A DNA stretch of 64,000 nt. Origin: Armigeres subalbatus (lineage: Eukaryota; Arthropoda; Insecta; Diptera; Culicidae). Below, in pieces: positions 23,956-36,500 of the stretch. Under the pieces are notes generated by a model. That model searched no databases and was not told the origin of the DNA. It saw only the letters and a program-made list of their open reading frames with translations. The stretch's first letter is position 1. Every line of letters begins with the position of its first letter. The position numbers and the translations under genes were made by a program. Location: positions 458,893,506 to 458,957,505 of the forward strand of contig NC_085140.1 in NCBI RefSeq assembly GCF_024139115.2. Direction: 5' to 3'.

Positions 23956-24546
23956 CACGGTTAGATCAGACAACCCAAAATGAAGTTCAAACAACTCAAA
24001 ATTAAGTTCATTTCACTTAATTTGGACCGTTGGTGGGGGAAGCCAATTTTGAGTTGGATGGCCGAACTCAGGTTTGAGTAGTTTTCGTTTGATCTCGTGT
24101 GAAAAAGTACCTAAATATTAAGTTGTTTACACTAGCCACCCTATAACCAGAGACCGGCGGAGTGAAAAACTGTCGAAATGGCAACGTATGAAAATGCATG
24201 AAACCGTGAAAATAATACTGGCATCACTTGAACTTTTTGCTTGCTTCTTATGGGTGCAAAAAGTAAACAAGTCGAATTGGAACCGCTTTTGACGATTCGA
24301 TTGGAAACAAGATGGCGTCTTCGCCGATCTCTTATTGTAGTATTTCTAGTTTCCACCTAATGTTAAGTTCAAATAGGTTTAAACAACCTAAATTTGAGTT
24401 CAACCCCTTTAACCTAGCGTTGGCTTCCCCCATCGAACTGCTATCGTTGGGTGGCTTTCTTTCTCTGTTTTTGACATCAAAGGATAGAATGAAAGAGATG
24501 CCAGATCGAAAACAACTCAAAATTTGGGTTGTTTGATCTACCCGTG
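23956..24546. mobile_element. MITE with CACGGTTAGATCA ends
   Basis: 'cacggttagatcagacaacc' at the left is answered by 'ggttgtttgatctacccgtg' at the right. Behind each end are several copies of an AACTCAAAATTGAGTTC-like unit. The middle (about 24120-24360) differs in texture and may be a further insertion. No coding family recognised. Confidence 0.7.
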
Positions 24547-24687
24547 TGGCCGCGGCAGAGAGCAGAAAATCAAAACAAATGAAGTGCGTTTAGTGCGCGT
24601 TTTACTATACTGAAAAACGTAACGCTACACGGTTGTTTGCGAAAACCCCATCGATGGGTAATAACCCCCATTTTCAAATAGCATTTA

Positions 24688-24926
24688 CAGTATCCCCTCG
24701 CTCATCCGGACCTCGCTAGTCCGACGACTCGTTAGTCCGGATCTCACTAATTCGGAATTTTCCGGATTAAAAAGTATCAACACCCATTTAAACACATTAT
24801 GCTGTCAGTTTTCAAATTTGTGCTGTGATTTTGTTTTGGTTCATTTGTATGGATTTGACAGTCGGATTAACGAGAGAAACCTCGATAGTCCGGCCATGCA
24901 TTTGTCGGATCAGCGGGGGGATACTG
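24688..24926. mobile_element. pogo/Tigger-type MITE, TA target duplication
   Basis: Ends CAGTATCCCCTCGCTCATCC and its inverse (..GATCAGCGGGGGGATACTG) are flanked by TA at 24686 and 24927. Arms contain repeated 'gtccggat' stretches, the 'CAGTA..CCG' terminal style of pogo-group elements. It is 239 bp and non-coding. Confidence 0.75.
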
Positions 24927-25202
24927 TACAACCAAATTGATTTGGACCTTTGTTGAGTTATATATCAAGTGATATAACTCATAATCTGAACGTACTATCC
25001 AGTTTTCCGCGAGCGGTAATAGCCGCCAGCTTGCCTGCGAGTTAGTCTCTGATTTGACATTCCTGGAGGTCAACTGCACCCACCGTTCAAGCATTTTGAT
25101 CAATGTCGTATATAAAAAGGCTTGAATTCACTTAATCAACACCTTCTTTTAAGCCACATTAGTCAAAAGATATTTTAGTTACTAGATAAAGATTGGCGCT
25201 CC

Positions 25203-25590
25203 CCGGATAAAAATGTACTATTGGTTCAATAGTGTAAACAATTGAATTACCATAAAATGTACGGTATACAATAGGATACATTGTTTCTTGATGGTTGCAC
25301 GGATTGTATCAACACTGAGACGAGTCATAAGACGAGTTTATACAATCCCATTGAATTCCACCACTTAATTGTATCTTGACAGATACGTATTTCGACCTCA
25401 ACAGTAAGGCCGTCTTCAGTGTCTCGTACTTGACTCGACTACATTCTATTGCGAAAACTTCATTTACATTTGAGCAAATGGTTCATAACAATGCATTCTA
25501 ATGTATTTCTATAGTTTCATTTATAATATAATCTATTGCCAATTTAATGTTATTAATAGTAGTGTTACAATAAATTGTATTGTTATTGCG
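25203..25590 (-). mobile_element. CCCGGATAAAAATGTAC MITE, copy 2, with insertion
   Basis: Reverse-orientation relative of 13129-13804: 'cccggataaaaatgtactat', 'acggtatacaataggataca' and 'ttgatggttgcac' match that copy's right half. The part corresponding to about 13310-13690 is missing, and the SINE-like family F copy (25323-25440) lies at that point. Truncated at the right. Confidence 0.65.
25323..25440 (-). repeat. SINE-like family 'F' copy inside a MITE
   Basis: Runs from 'agtcataagacgagtttata' through 'ttgaattccaccacttaatt' and 'agatacgtatttcgacctca' to 'cttgactcga'. The same blocks in the same order recur at five other loci in this window. No coding capacity. Confidence 0.7.
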
Positions 25591-26008
25591 CTTTTTGCAC
25601 TTTATAAGAGTTTTGCGAGATTTTTTTCTCACAGTCATCTTTTTCTCACACTCAATACACTCAAAAAATTTTGATTTTCCGTGTATAATATGTGTGTGTG
25701 TGAGTGCTCAATCTGAAAATAAATAGACGTCAAATCATGGCGGGAATCGATTTAGTGTACACGCTTACATGTGACTAACGAGTAATGGGTTATAATTGGG
25801 TAAATTTCAGTAACAAAAATCGATCAACCCGAAATGAGAGTGAGTGTGAGAAAAAGAAGCGGGCAAATTACAATCTACACATAACTCTTCAAATTGGTGA
25901 AATCGGCAATATTTTACTGTATTTTTTATTCGGGTGTCGTCGCTGTCCGGAACATAAGTTATACTTGTCGGTGGTATTGTTGTTCGTATTGTTGCTAGTT
26001 AAACAAGC

Positions 26009-26473
26009 TTGGGGTCAACCAATAGAGGTAATAAACTATACACTGACAAAAATCCAATCATATCCATTATGTGTGGCACACATAAATTTTGACTATAGCA
26101 TTTCCCACATAACGGCTATGTGAATTCGCATAGCATATATGTGGAAACACACATAACCGTTATTAACTAATAACCTTTATGTGGATTTTCCCATAGCGGG
26201 TGGTTATTAACGCACACATAAAATTTATTTGTCAATTTCTTTAGATTTTTGCCAATAAAAATGTGTGGATTTTTATTAGTGTAGAGGACGACTGTCGCTG
26301 CGGTGCCCTTTGTTATCGTCCCCAAACATGTTGGGTACCTATCTGTCTAAACATTCTGATTTTTCCTTCGTTGACATTTAGTGCCCTATCTTCCAGCAAA
26401 AGATGTTTTGTCAGTGACGACAGCGACAATCTCCCTCTATAGTTTATTACCTCTATTGGTCAACCCAGCCTAT
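26009..26473. mobile_element. Palindromic element with GGGTCAACCAATAGAGG arms
   Basis: The left arm (26009-26040 plus 26282-26305) and right arm (26405-26473) are inverted copies: 'caaccaatagaggtaataaa' then 'gactgtcgctg', against their reverse complements. The left arm is split by the TA-flanked MITE 26041-26281, and the intact right arm shows what the uninterrupted arm looked like. Confidence 0.7.
26041..26281. mobile_element. MITE with CACTGACAAAAATCCA ends, TA duplication
   Basis: Left CACTGACAAAAATCCA and right inverse (TGGATTTTTATTAGTG) are flanked by TA at 26039 and 26282. The intact opposite arm of the host element reads 'aactatagagg', proving insertion at a TA. The interior repeats 'cacataa' motifs. 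241 bp, non-coding. Confidence 0.85.
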
Positions 26474-26799
26474 TGACATCCTATTGTTTAGCCCATCGCC
26501 AGATCGTAGCCAGGATGTCCCGGGCTTTTTTCCATACTGCGTTTCAATGATGACAGCGGTCTATGTCTATTGATGATGATGACACCGCGCTTGTCACCGG
26601 CTCGGGTCAACCAGGCGAATCTAATCTATTTAGTATTAATATTTTTCTGAGTGTACATTCTGGTTACCGTGCTTGAGCGCCATCTGATTGTCATAATTGT
26701 AATTGTATAACGTAACTCCTGATCAAAGACACCGTTTTTTGCCGTTTTTGTTTTGATTTTTACTTTCTTTTTTGTGCAACGTAACGTTCAACTGTCATA

Positions 26800-27400
26800 C
26801 GTTTGTGATGCGACAAATTTGTTTCCAAAAAGTGGTCATCTGTGTCGACTTTTCGTGGAATTTGGTTGAAAATTCGAAAAAATCTTGAAAAACTTTTGTA
26901 CAAAGTGCAAATTGAGTAGTGCATCGGTGCTCCTACAAAAATAGATATTGAAAATTACTGTGCGACTACTCTTAGATTATATATCCATCAAAAAAGTGGT
27001 CTTTGTTTTGATCCATCAGCAGAAGAAGGCTGCCCAATAATAATAACATCAGCAGGAACGGCGATAATCCGAAAGTTGTGACCGCGAGAAGGCGTATCGC
27101 GAAAGGCATACAGAAGCAGCAGCCAAACACGCAGAGGATGAAAAAGATGATGTGTCAAAGTGAAAGAGTTGTTCGCAAGATAGTGAAGCTTTCTTCTGTG
27201 ATGGAGCAATAAAAACAAGATTCTTTTCCGTAGTTCCGGAGCTGGTGGCTGGTTCCCGGAACTGCGTTTTGTTGCTCGCAGTGTGTTATTTGCGAGTCTA
27301 ACGGAAGTGTGGCATGATCCAGACAAAAGTGCGATTAAATGAAGATTAAATGAGATCCTCTGTAAGCTATATGTTATCGCAAGGACCAGGAGATCCGATA
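26800..27400 (+). promoter_or_regulatory. TRAPPC9 promoter / 5' UTR region
   Basis: The stretch before the start codon lacks transposon features and has the purine-rich look of an insect 5' UTR. Several short upstream ATGs are closed by stops, and an in-frame TAA lies at 27347, just before the first in-frame ATG (27350). The transcription start cannot be placed by eye. Confidence 0.4.
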
Positions 27401-27542
27401 ATGGCGCATCCCGACTACGAGCAGCATCACTACCATCACGGCTGTCTGCTGATACTGGTGCGTGGAATCGGTCCTCTGAAACCTCGCTCGCTGCAGCGGG
27501 TGTTCGAACGGATCCAGCGGATCAACAACGTTAAAATACCGG
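27401..27542 (+). CDS. TRAPPC9: TRAPPC9 coding exon 1
   Basis: Encodes residues 1-47 plus the first base of an Asp codon: an N-terminal strand with 'HHGCLLILVRGIGPLKP' and a helix ending 'INNVKIP'. The donor is G|GTAAAT. ATG context is ATAATGG with A at -3 and G at +4. Confidence 0.93.
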
Positions 27543-30500
27543 GTAAATAGGTTTCCGGAGGGGCGTGTTTCTGTGTATGAATGTTTGCATTTTTTCTTGT
27601 TGATCATAGACTAGTCTGTTGAATGGAATATCTGTAATAAGCTAAACACGCTGATTGATTTGTATCTAAGGGCCAATTTCTTCACCTCCGCTTAACACTT
27701 AAGCGGTGCTTACCCATACGCTTAAACCTGGTTTAAGAAGGCCTAAGCGGAGGTGAAGAAATCGACCCTAAGACAGATACGCTTTGTCTATAATTTCAGT
27801 TCTTAACCCAGTTAATTTACAGATCACGTGAACCTTTCATATCTTCTTGTTCATCGTGTATTCTTGATGTTAGAACTGTTATAGTTTTGAATTGAAGAAA
27901 TAAGCGTTCATTTTTTTAATAGAGGGAACAAGCAATAATTGGGTTGTAATTATTTTTAACAGTTTTCCACTATCCTGTCGGTGAAACCTTATTTTTAAGG
28001 CAATTTTCTGCTTTATATGTGTACAATACGCTTTTGGTTACATTTGTATCCTTTTGTCTTACTTACTTGATACTTGATGGGCTACAGCTCTTCGATGAAC
28101 CTCGAGTGGATTATCCTTCTCCGCTGGACTCGATCATGGGCCAATCGCTTCCAGTCGCCCTGAACATTGAGCGCCCTCAGGTTCTCTTCAACTGCAGAAA
28201 ATCATCGTGTACGCGGCTTTCCACGAAGCCCTGCGGCATCTTCCGGGTTTTCTAATAAATATTGTCTTTGCTTGACGTTCTTTCGGCATACGAACAACGT
28301 GTCCAGCCCACCGTAGTCTGCCGTGTTGTATAAGCCTAATAATATCCAGCCCTTTATACACCTGGTACAATTCGTGATTCATGCGACGCCGCCAGATATC
28401 ATTCTCCTGGTTACCGCCGAGTATGCAGCACCTTACGCTCAGCCAATCTGAAAGCTCGCCGATCAGCCTCCTTTATCGTCCATGTTTCATGGCCGTATAC
28501 AGCCACTGGAAGAATCAGAGTAATATGCAGCGCGGATTTTGTCTTCGTTTGCAGACTACGGATTTTAAGCATGTAATGAAGTCCGTAATAAGCCCTATTT
28601 GCAGCTGCAATACGCCTTTTCACCTCGTGGGTAACATCATTATCGCTCGTCACTAATGTTTCAAGATACACAAATTCTCCTACCACTTCACATTTTTCAC
28701 CATCCAGCACCACTTCACTACCACTAATGAACCCACGTTGATTGCCAGCGACCATGTACTTCGTTTTGCTGGTATTAATCGTGAGTCCAATCCTCGCTGT
28801 CGCCTCTTACAAGGCACGAAAGGCTCTTCCACGGCACGGCGATCAATCCCGATAATATCGATATAGTCGGCAAATCCCAGGAGCATATGCGATCTTGTGA
28901 TAATGGTACCGCTTCTTTGCACAACAGGTCTCCTAATCGCTCCCTCGAGCGCTATATTGAACAGTCAAATTCGAGAGCTTCAATGCTTCAATCCATCTAA
29001 GGTAACAAATGAAGTCGATATTTCATCCGCAATCCTTACACTTGATTTCGATCCGTCCAACGTTATACGAATCAGCCGTATTAGTTTCGGCGGAAAACCA
29101 TGTTCTAGCATAATTTGCCATCATTCATTCCGTTTCACTGAATCGTACGCCGCCTTGAAATCAATAAACAGATGATGTGACTGCAAGTTGTACTCCCGGA
29201 ATTTATCAAGGATTTGTCTCAGGGTAAACATTTGATCCGTCGTTGATCGGCCCTCACGAAAACCTGCTTGATATTCGCAGACGAAGGACTCTTCAAGCGG
29301 TCTCAACCTCTTGAACAGAATACGGGGCATAATTTTGTACGCCGAATTAAGGAGAGTTATTCCTCGGCAATTGGCGCACTCCAGTCTGTGCCCTTTCTTA
29401 AAGAGAGGGCAAATGAGGCCGTCCAACCAGCTAGCAGGCAATTCCTCGTCTTCTCATATTTTCGATATAATATGGTGCAGAACTTCATAAAGCTGCTCAC
29501 TACTATGTTTGGAAAGTTCAGCCGGGAGCTGGTCCTTCCCGCAGCCCTATTTTTTCTTGTCTTTATTAACGAGACTTTCAGCCCGTGGCTGGCTCGTCTC
29601 GGAAAATATTATTTTTACATTAGTTATTATTCATATGTTTTTTCTTACTTCTAGTGAGAACTGGTGAATTTACTATTACTATAGGATCATTTATTTCGAA
29701 CTCGCTATCATTCTCGGTTTCTTCCGTACCGCCGGTCTGGCAACGCTGCTTCCGAGTTCGCCGTTTTGGAGTATTCTCTTTTCGATCCGCTGACAGCCGT
29801 CGCTTGTTTGCCGTTTGTGTTTCGGCAGACTCACTCTCTGATTGATCTGCATTGCTATTGTTGGAGATGATATTAGGTACGTCGTCCTCACGTTGTTGAT
29901 TGGTTTGTTCTGATTTATTTCGTTTCGTTTGCTTTGGATGATTTATTGGATCGACGTTTTCGGGAGTATCCAACCGTGGAAAGTCCGTGTTGTTAAGTAG
30001 GCTGATGTTGTTGGAATCCAACGCAGCTTCCGTGGTATTGGTTTGGTTTACCTTGTTGTGTTTTGGTTGCTTTTGGTATGTGATCAAAGTGACGTCGCCA
30101 TCAATGGTCACGTACGAGGGAATAGGTTGAGTGAGTTGCATTCTCACTACGCGAACGCCATTGTAAAGGCCAGGGAAATAATGCTTCCACACTTCCCTGG
30201 TAATGGAGAGAATAGTACCGTATTTCCGCAAGTGCTCAACCAGCACCGAGTGAGGTGTTTTTGGTGGTAAATCATGGACACGTATATTGATCGCACCATC
30301 ATCTACGTATACTGGTATTTTATAAACACTGTCGCCAGATTGAAGAAGATGGAGCAGGTGATGAGTGGTTTGATATCTTCTGGCAGTATCCATATCCACC
30401 ATCTCCACATAGACACAGTTTCGTAAATTATGAAATTGGACATTTATCATGTCCTTTTTGTCCAATTTCAGTTCTTCGCACATGAATTTGTGCACCACCG

Positions 30501-33500
30501 ATGCATCAGGACGTTTAGGCAAAACACTAAAATCAATAACCAAAGTGTTCTCTCTTTTTGCACCCATTTTTTCACGGATAGAGAAAACGCGACCGAATCG
30601 TGTAAGGCGAGGCTGTCAACTGCGCAGCCCTATTGTTTTTCAGCTCTTTAATAGCTTTTTTAACCTCATCTAGTGTAGGCGACTCCACAGCTTGTCCATC
30701 GTCACTAATGTTTGTTCTGTTCACCGATGCACCGTCACTTTCACTATTCAACAAAGTCTCGGAGTGTTGCTTCCACCTGGCAGCCACTTCGGTTTAATAT
30801 GTCCGCAAATTCCCTTCTTGGTCGTTGCACACGACGGGAGATGGCGCTGTCTTTCTCCGGACGCCATTGACAGACTCATAGAACCTCCGCATGTCGTTCT
30901 GTTCCATTTCCGACGTAAACTACGTCTAAGGAAGACTCGGATACAGGGTGTAAAATGAAAATTTCAAAATTGGGACCGTCATGAAATCATGTAAGATTTG
31001 TAACGATAATAAGTCCTTTATCTTTCAATGGATTTTTAAGATTTATATGTCAATCGATTCCCAAACTCTTCACCAATTTACCAGTAGTATTGAAACTTTT
31101 GATTATTAACGCTAAACTGTTGAAAATTTTAGTTCTTTCATACATTATGCATCCCCTATACAGCACGTTCCAATCCTTGGTAATTGCCTATTTTTAGGGT
31201 ATTATCAATTGTTGAACTGGGGTGCATGAATGGGGTGGCCCAGTTGCTAGACAGTGGGGTCCCTACTCCCTCACAGAGTGAGAGATGCTGCTAAAGTTGG
31301 GTAGTAGTGGCGCTGGGATGGTTCCTTCTTTTCTTACCCCTTTACAACCCCAAAATTTTTTTCCTGCGTCTCGCTAATCACTTGTTCTTCATATTCTTTC
31401 TTCTTCCTGCGGTGGGTTCGTTTTTCGACTGCTCTTGCTTCCTTGTACCGATCTCTATTCGATCGGGTACCACACATCAACATCCGGTTTCTGGCAACGT
31501 TCTTCTCGTCTGTCACTCTCTGACACTCCACATCAAACCAACCCGTCCTGGATCGTCTCTGTGCAGTGCCTACCACTTCTCGTGCTGTTGTGCTCACCGC
31601 TCCATGGATTGACTCCCATAAATCGTTGATGTTGTCGCTAACGTTGATTGCACTTATCCGTTCGTCGACATCGCTGGATATTGTAACGCATCGTTTGCTG
31701 TGATCTGTGTGATCTTTCGTTCGATATAGTTGACAACCGCGATACAATTTTACTGACAACGAGGTAGTGATCAGAGTCAATGTTCGGATCTCTGAATGTC
31801 TGCACATCGATAACATCCGAGAAATGGCGCCCATCTACCAGAACATCATCTATCTGGTTGCAAGTTTGTGCTACTCGTCCTCCCTACCGATTATGGGACA
31901 AAAAAAGTCCTCTCTACCGACCTGAGCGTTAGCGTCTCCGATAACAGTTTTCACGTCATCCTTTGGGCACTTATCAAGACATTCATAAAACGTGTACTTC
32001 ACGTTGTCGGATTTATCGTTTGTCGGTACGTAAACGTTGATTAGGCTGTAATTGAATGATTTGGCCCGTATCCTCAATATACAGTTTCGTTCGCTAATGG
32101 GTTTAAACTGCAACACTCGCTTCATCTGCTTGCCCATCACTACGAAACCAACTCCATGGTGCGCTTTTCCGCCGCCGCTGTGATAGATGTTATATTTGAA
32201 TGCAATGTTGGTCGTGGCCATGGGGTCCACGGCTCGGAATTCACGTTCTCCGGATCTGGGCCATCGGACTTCTTGAATAGCGGCCACATTCACTCCAACC
32301 TTCTGCAGTTCACGAGCCAAAAGGCTCTCGTCCAAGTTAATTTAGGGTCCTAACATTCCAGGTACCGAGTTTCCAATCATTGCCCTTATTTCGTTGCTGG
32401 GTCGGTTGCCAAAAATAACGTTCTCTTTTTCTTCTATTTCCATTTTCGTGGTATTTGAGAGGCTTCAGTAAACTACCTTACCGGGGTCGCGCCACCTACA
32501 TCGCGCTGGTGGGGCTGCTTCATTAGGTATTGCTGACGCGATACAGCATTTCTTTAATTAGCCGCTGTTTGAGTCCAGAGACGCTGTTTGAGTCCAGAGA
32601 GGGTCAAGAGGGAGGACAAAAGGTCGAAGGGACAAAAGGTCGAAAGAACAGCAGAAGCCAGAACAGCCAAAAGTCAAATTTAATGTTTTGCGTCATGACA
32701 AATGTTTTGAAATGATTCCCTCCTTGGTATGCTTACTCGTTCTCTGCGCCCAGAGAACCAGCGTGAGCGTTGCCAGCTTTCTCCGTTTCTTCTCTTTCGC
32801 ATGCGAAGCAAACACGTTTAGTGCAAGTTCTGCTATGCTGCTCAGGAGTCCAACCCGTTCGACGCGCTGCGAGAACAATCAACGACGCGACTTACTTTTG
32901 GTTAGACTCGATCGGAGTGTCGGGCTGTGCTTTGCCGAAAGACGCGATACGATATCATACTGCGATGATTGGGAACAGTTTGTTTTCCTTTTTTCTGCTG
33001 ATGAATATGCATCAAGAACCATATTAAATTAATGTACTCAGTTGGAGGGATTGCATCTATCGCGAGCAGTGGATTGTCCAATTTGCTGTCATTTCCCATG
33101 AAGTCTTAATTTCTGTAATGTGCTCTGGCACGAGCAAACGAAGACACGGGGAATTTTGGACCACGAAATGGCAGAAACGATTTAAACCGAATAAAAATAT
33201 CTCCAAGCTATAATGGTATTTGTTCTAAAACAGTACAAAGGACTATATAGCAATTAGTTGGAATAAGGAGCCTGGAGTAGTGGGAGTCACTATGGAGCAG
33301 AACTGGATGCAGCTGAAGGTCGGAGAAATGAAGAGCCTCATTATCGCTCAACCGAGTGGACAGAGTGGATAACAACCAGTTTGATTACGTGCGATAACCA
33401 GCATGCTTATTACCTCAGTTCCGATGGTCCCAGGTGCAAATTTCAATGCGTTTTTTCCGGACAATAACATCCTTGGGAAGCACAATAGAGAAAGTGTTGT

Positions 33501-36500
33501 TCTCCAACATTGAATAATAATCCGCGATTTTCACAACATTCATTGGAACCACTGTCAAAAATACTAATCTAAAAGAACTAAAAACTAACTAGACCCGGTA
33601 CCCCGGAAATCCAGAATTTCAATGTGATCAATTTGTCAGGTGGATATGAACGATAGTTAAAATATTATTATAAAATAATGTCTTTGGATCCCAAAATTGC
33701 TTACTCATACACGCATACAACATTAACATTTTTGATTTATCCAATATTTTCCAGAATACTCCCAAATCGCTATTTTTAAAAGAGTGTAATTATACCGTTT
33801 TGGCTCAAATCCCGAACATGACTTATATTCCGAACACTGGCGTTTTGGCACCCTAAAACTAAAAATTTCATCGGTTTTCAGTTCTGAGGATCAAGATTAC
33901 AAATCAATTCAAGATCCTATGGAGAGAATTACAGGAATAAAGCTGAAAAGGCTATTTAAAAGCGAGTGTTCGGAATATTTGTATTTGTGTTTGAATTTAA
34001 AATGGTCTATCTGACAAACAGTCTTAATAGAAATAAAAACTTACTACTAGTTTAACAAACGTTTAACCCGATTTACGAAACGTGTAGTTGGCTCGTTGAA
34101 CTCGAAAAAATCTTCGACAGCCGTGAATGCGCAAATACATGTCGAGATCTGTTCATCTGTATCCAAACACCGTTCAGAGGTAGCGTGGTTGTAGTAAAGT
34201 AGTATTCCGCAGTGATCTATTCGGTACACGGAAGTTCATCATGGATAGAAGGTCGGGGGCATCAGTTTCAGCAGCTAATAGTTTAGCAATAAACAAAGAT
34301 TTCTGTATTTTGTCTAAACGTGTCTAAACCTAGCAAGCGACATCTTTCAGGATAGGACGGAAAGGAAAGAACCTCTCCACGGCTAAGATTTTAGAGCTGA
34401 ACATATGAATCTCCTTTGTACTCGCTCGAGTCTTAAGCACCACGTGATCTGATGGGGGTGCCAAGCAAGAGACACATTTTCTAAAGTTGGACGGCCAAGT
34501 GCACAGTACAATGATTTCCAGCAGTATGGATCCGAGAAATCCTTCGCAACCTTAGAAATGAAGCCTAGCTGCCTTGTTGCCTTTCAAATTATCGCCGAAC
34601 GGTGCAAATCAAAAAAATCATTCTAGAGTCCAGCATGATCCCAAGGTCAGTCACACTTGATACCCTGTCAAGAATTTTGCCATCGATATGATAGTCGAAC
34701 AATAATGGAGATACGGTTCAGAGAAACGTTTTCACTTGACATATTTCCATGCTGACAGCTAGTTTATTGCTACGGCACCAGTCGGCAAATATAGTTAACG
34801 ATACTTGTAGAGCCAGGCAATCATCCAACGTTTGTACAACAATGTAAAGCTTCATATTATCAGCGTACACAAGTTTGAAGCATTCACCAAGACCCAAAGC
34901 AGCATGATTGAAGAAAAGAACGAACAGTAGCTGTCCAAGATTGCTACCTTGCGGTACACCTGATCTGTTTGTGAAAGGCGCTGACACATAACCATCGATC
35001 TTCACCCGAAGCTGCCGATCCATAAGATAGGATACCAGTTGCGTAGATATTCCGAGGCGGGATAACTTGTGTAGCAGAATTTCGTGATAAGACAATTATT
35101 TTGAGCTTTTTAGTGGAATGTCTTCACTTGTCATAAGACGAGTTTATACAATCCCATTGAATTCCACCACTTAATTGTATCTTGACATTAAGTAATTAAG
35201 TGGTGGAATTGAATGGGATTGCATAAACTCGTATTATGACAAGAGAATTTCGTGGTCGATTTTGTCAAAAGCTGCTTTCAAATCGGTGTAGACAGTATCG
35301 ATTTGCGCTTTGTCCTCCATACTCGAGATACACTTTGATGTAAAACTCAACAAATTCGTGGTAACCGATCGCCCGGGCAGAAATCCGTGTTGATTGGTGG
35401 ATATATACACGTAAAAAAATTTAATGTTATTTATTATTAAGATTTCTAATACTTTTTTGCCAAAGCAGGCGCTTAATGATATGTATAAGAAAAAACTTAT
35501 ACATCGCATTAGTCACATATATTCCGAAACTTATACTTTTCATTAACTTATGAATGTTATTAGCTTTTTGATATGCGATCATTCATTAGGTATAAGTATT
35601 TTCAAATGTTTTTTTGCCATAACAAATAAGGTTATTTTTTTACGTGTAGTTTTTGGTAGCATACTGAATTGCTTCGCACATTATAATCTCAAATAACTTT
35701 GAAGCGGCCGAAGCGGCTAAAGCGTCAATGCACCGGCATATTACAACTGCAGGAAAACCGTTTGGACCAGCTACGAATGAACGTTTCATTTTTTTTGCTG
35801 CCAATTAAACCATTTCTGGATTGATGGCAAATAATCCAAGCTCGGCCATATTAACAGGAACATCCCGGATAGCTTCATCGATTTCCAACTTTACTTACTT
35901 TATTTCCAAATCTTACTCGATGCGAATATGGATGCGAAATGCTCGGCAAACAGTTTGCAGGACTCATCGGTAGACGCAGCAGATGATTAACTCAGATATA
36001 CGCTCGATGGGAAGGCGCTTTTCCGTTTTGAATTGACAAGGCTCCAGAATCCTCGTGGGTGTCGTCTAAGATTTGTTTGCACGCGCAATACATATGATTT
36101 GTAGAGTGTGCTATTCAAAAAACGATACGCATTACTAGCTTGCTTAAAACTTAGCTTGTTGGCAGACGTTCTTTCACGTCGTAGCTGTCTCTGGCAAGCA
36201 TTTCGGACTCTTCTCTTAATTCTTTCAAATTTCTAGTACTCCAGGCAGGAGAAATTGGTGGCCGGACTCTTGGAACATACGAAGAGAGCCAATCGTTCAA
36301 AACAGAGCAAAAACCCTCCGCCATGTCGTCGACGTCATTCATTGCGGAAATCGAATGCCAGTCAACGGTCATCAAATAATCAAGAATACTCGCAAAATCA
36401 GTTTTTCGATAGTCCAGTGGGCGCTCATTTTGTCTGTTCACCGGTACGTCACATTTTGCTAGCGCTGGCAGAGAGATCTCAAGAGAAGGGTGATGAGAAT

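Larger units (their letters stand above)
28070..32545 (-). mobile_element. LINE A: degraded non-LTR retrotransposon, antisense in intron 1
   Basis: Minus-strand remnants in order: apurinic-type endonuclease (32335-31871; 'AAIQEVRWPRSGE', 'GDANAQVG'), endonuclease/linker (31834-31334), pre-RT ('VKKAIKELKNNRAA', 30787-30572), RT ('CANCRGITLLNSAYKIM', 'YQAGFREGRSTTDQ', 'FIDFKAAYDSV', 29441-29121), active-site block reading FADYIDIIG instead of FADDIDIIG (28850), and the C-terminal 'RLRWAGHVVRMPKERQ' region (28330). The 3' end shows AAGTAAGTAAG. Frameshifts and stops abound. Two insertions break it (29552-30623 and 30912-31330). Probably RTE-like by its tail and C-terminus, but the clade is uncertain. 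Confidence 0.85.
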
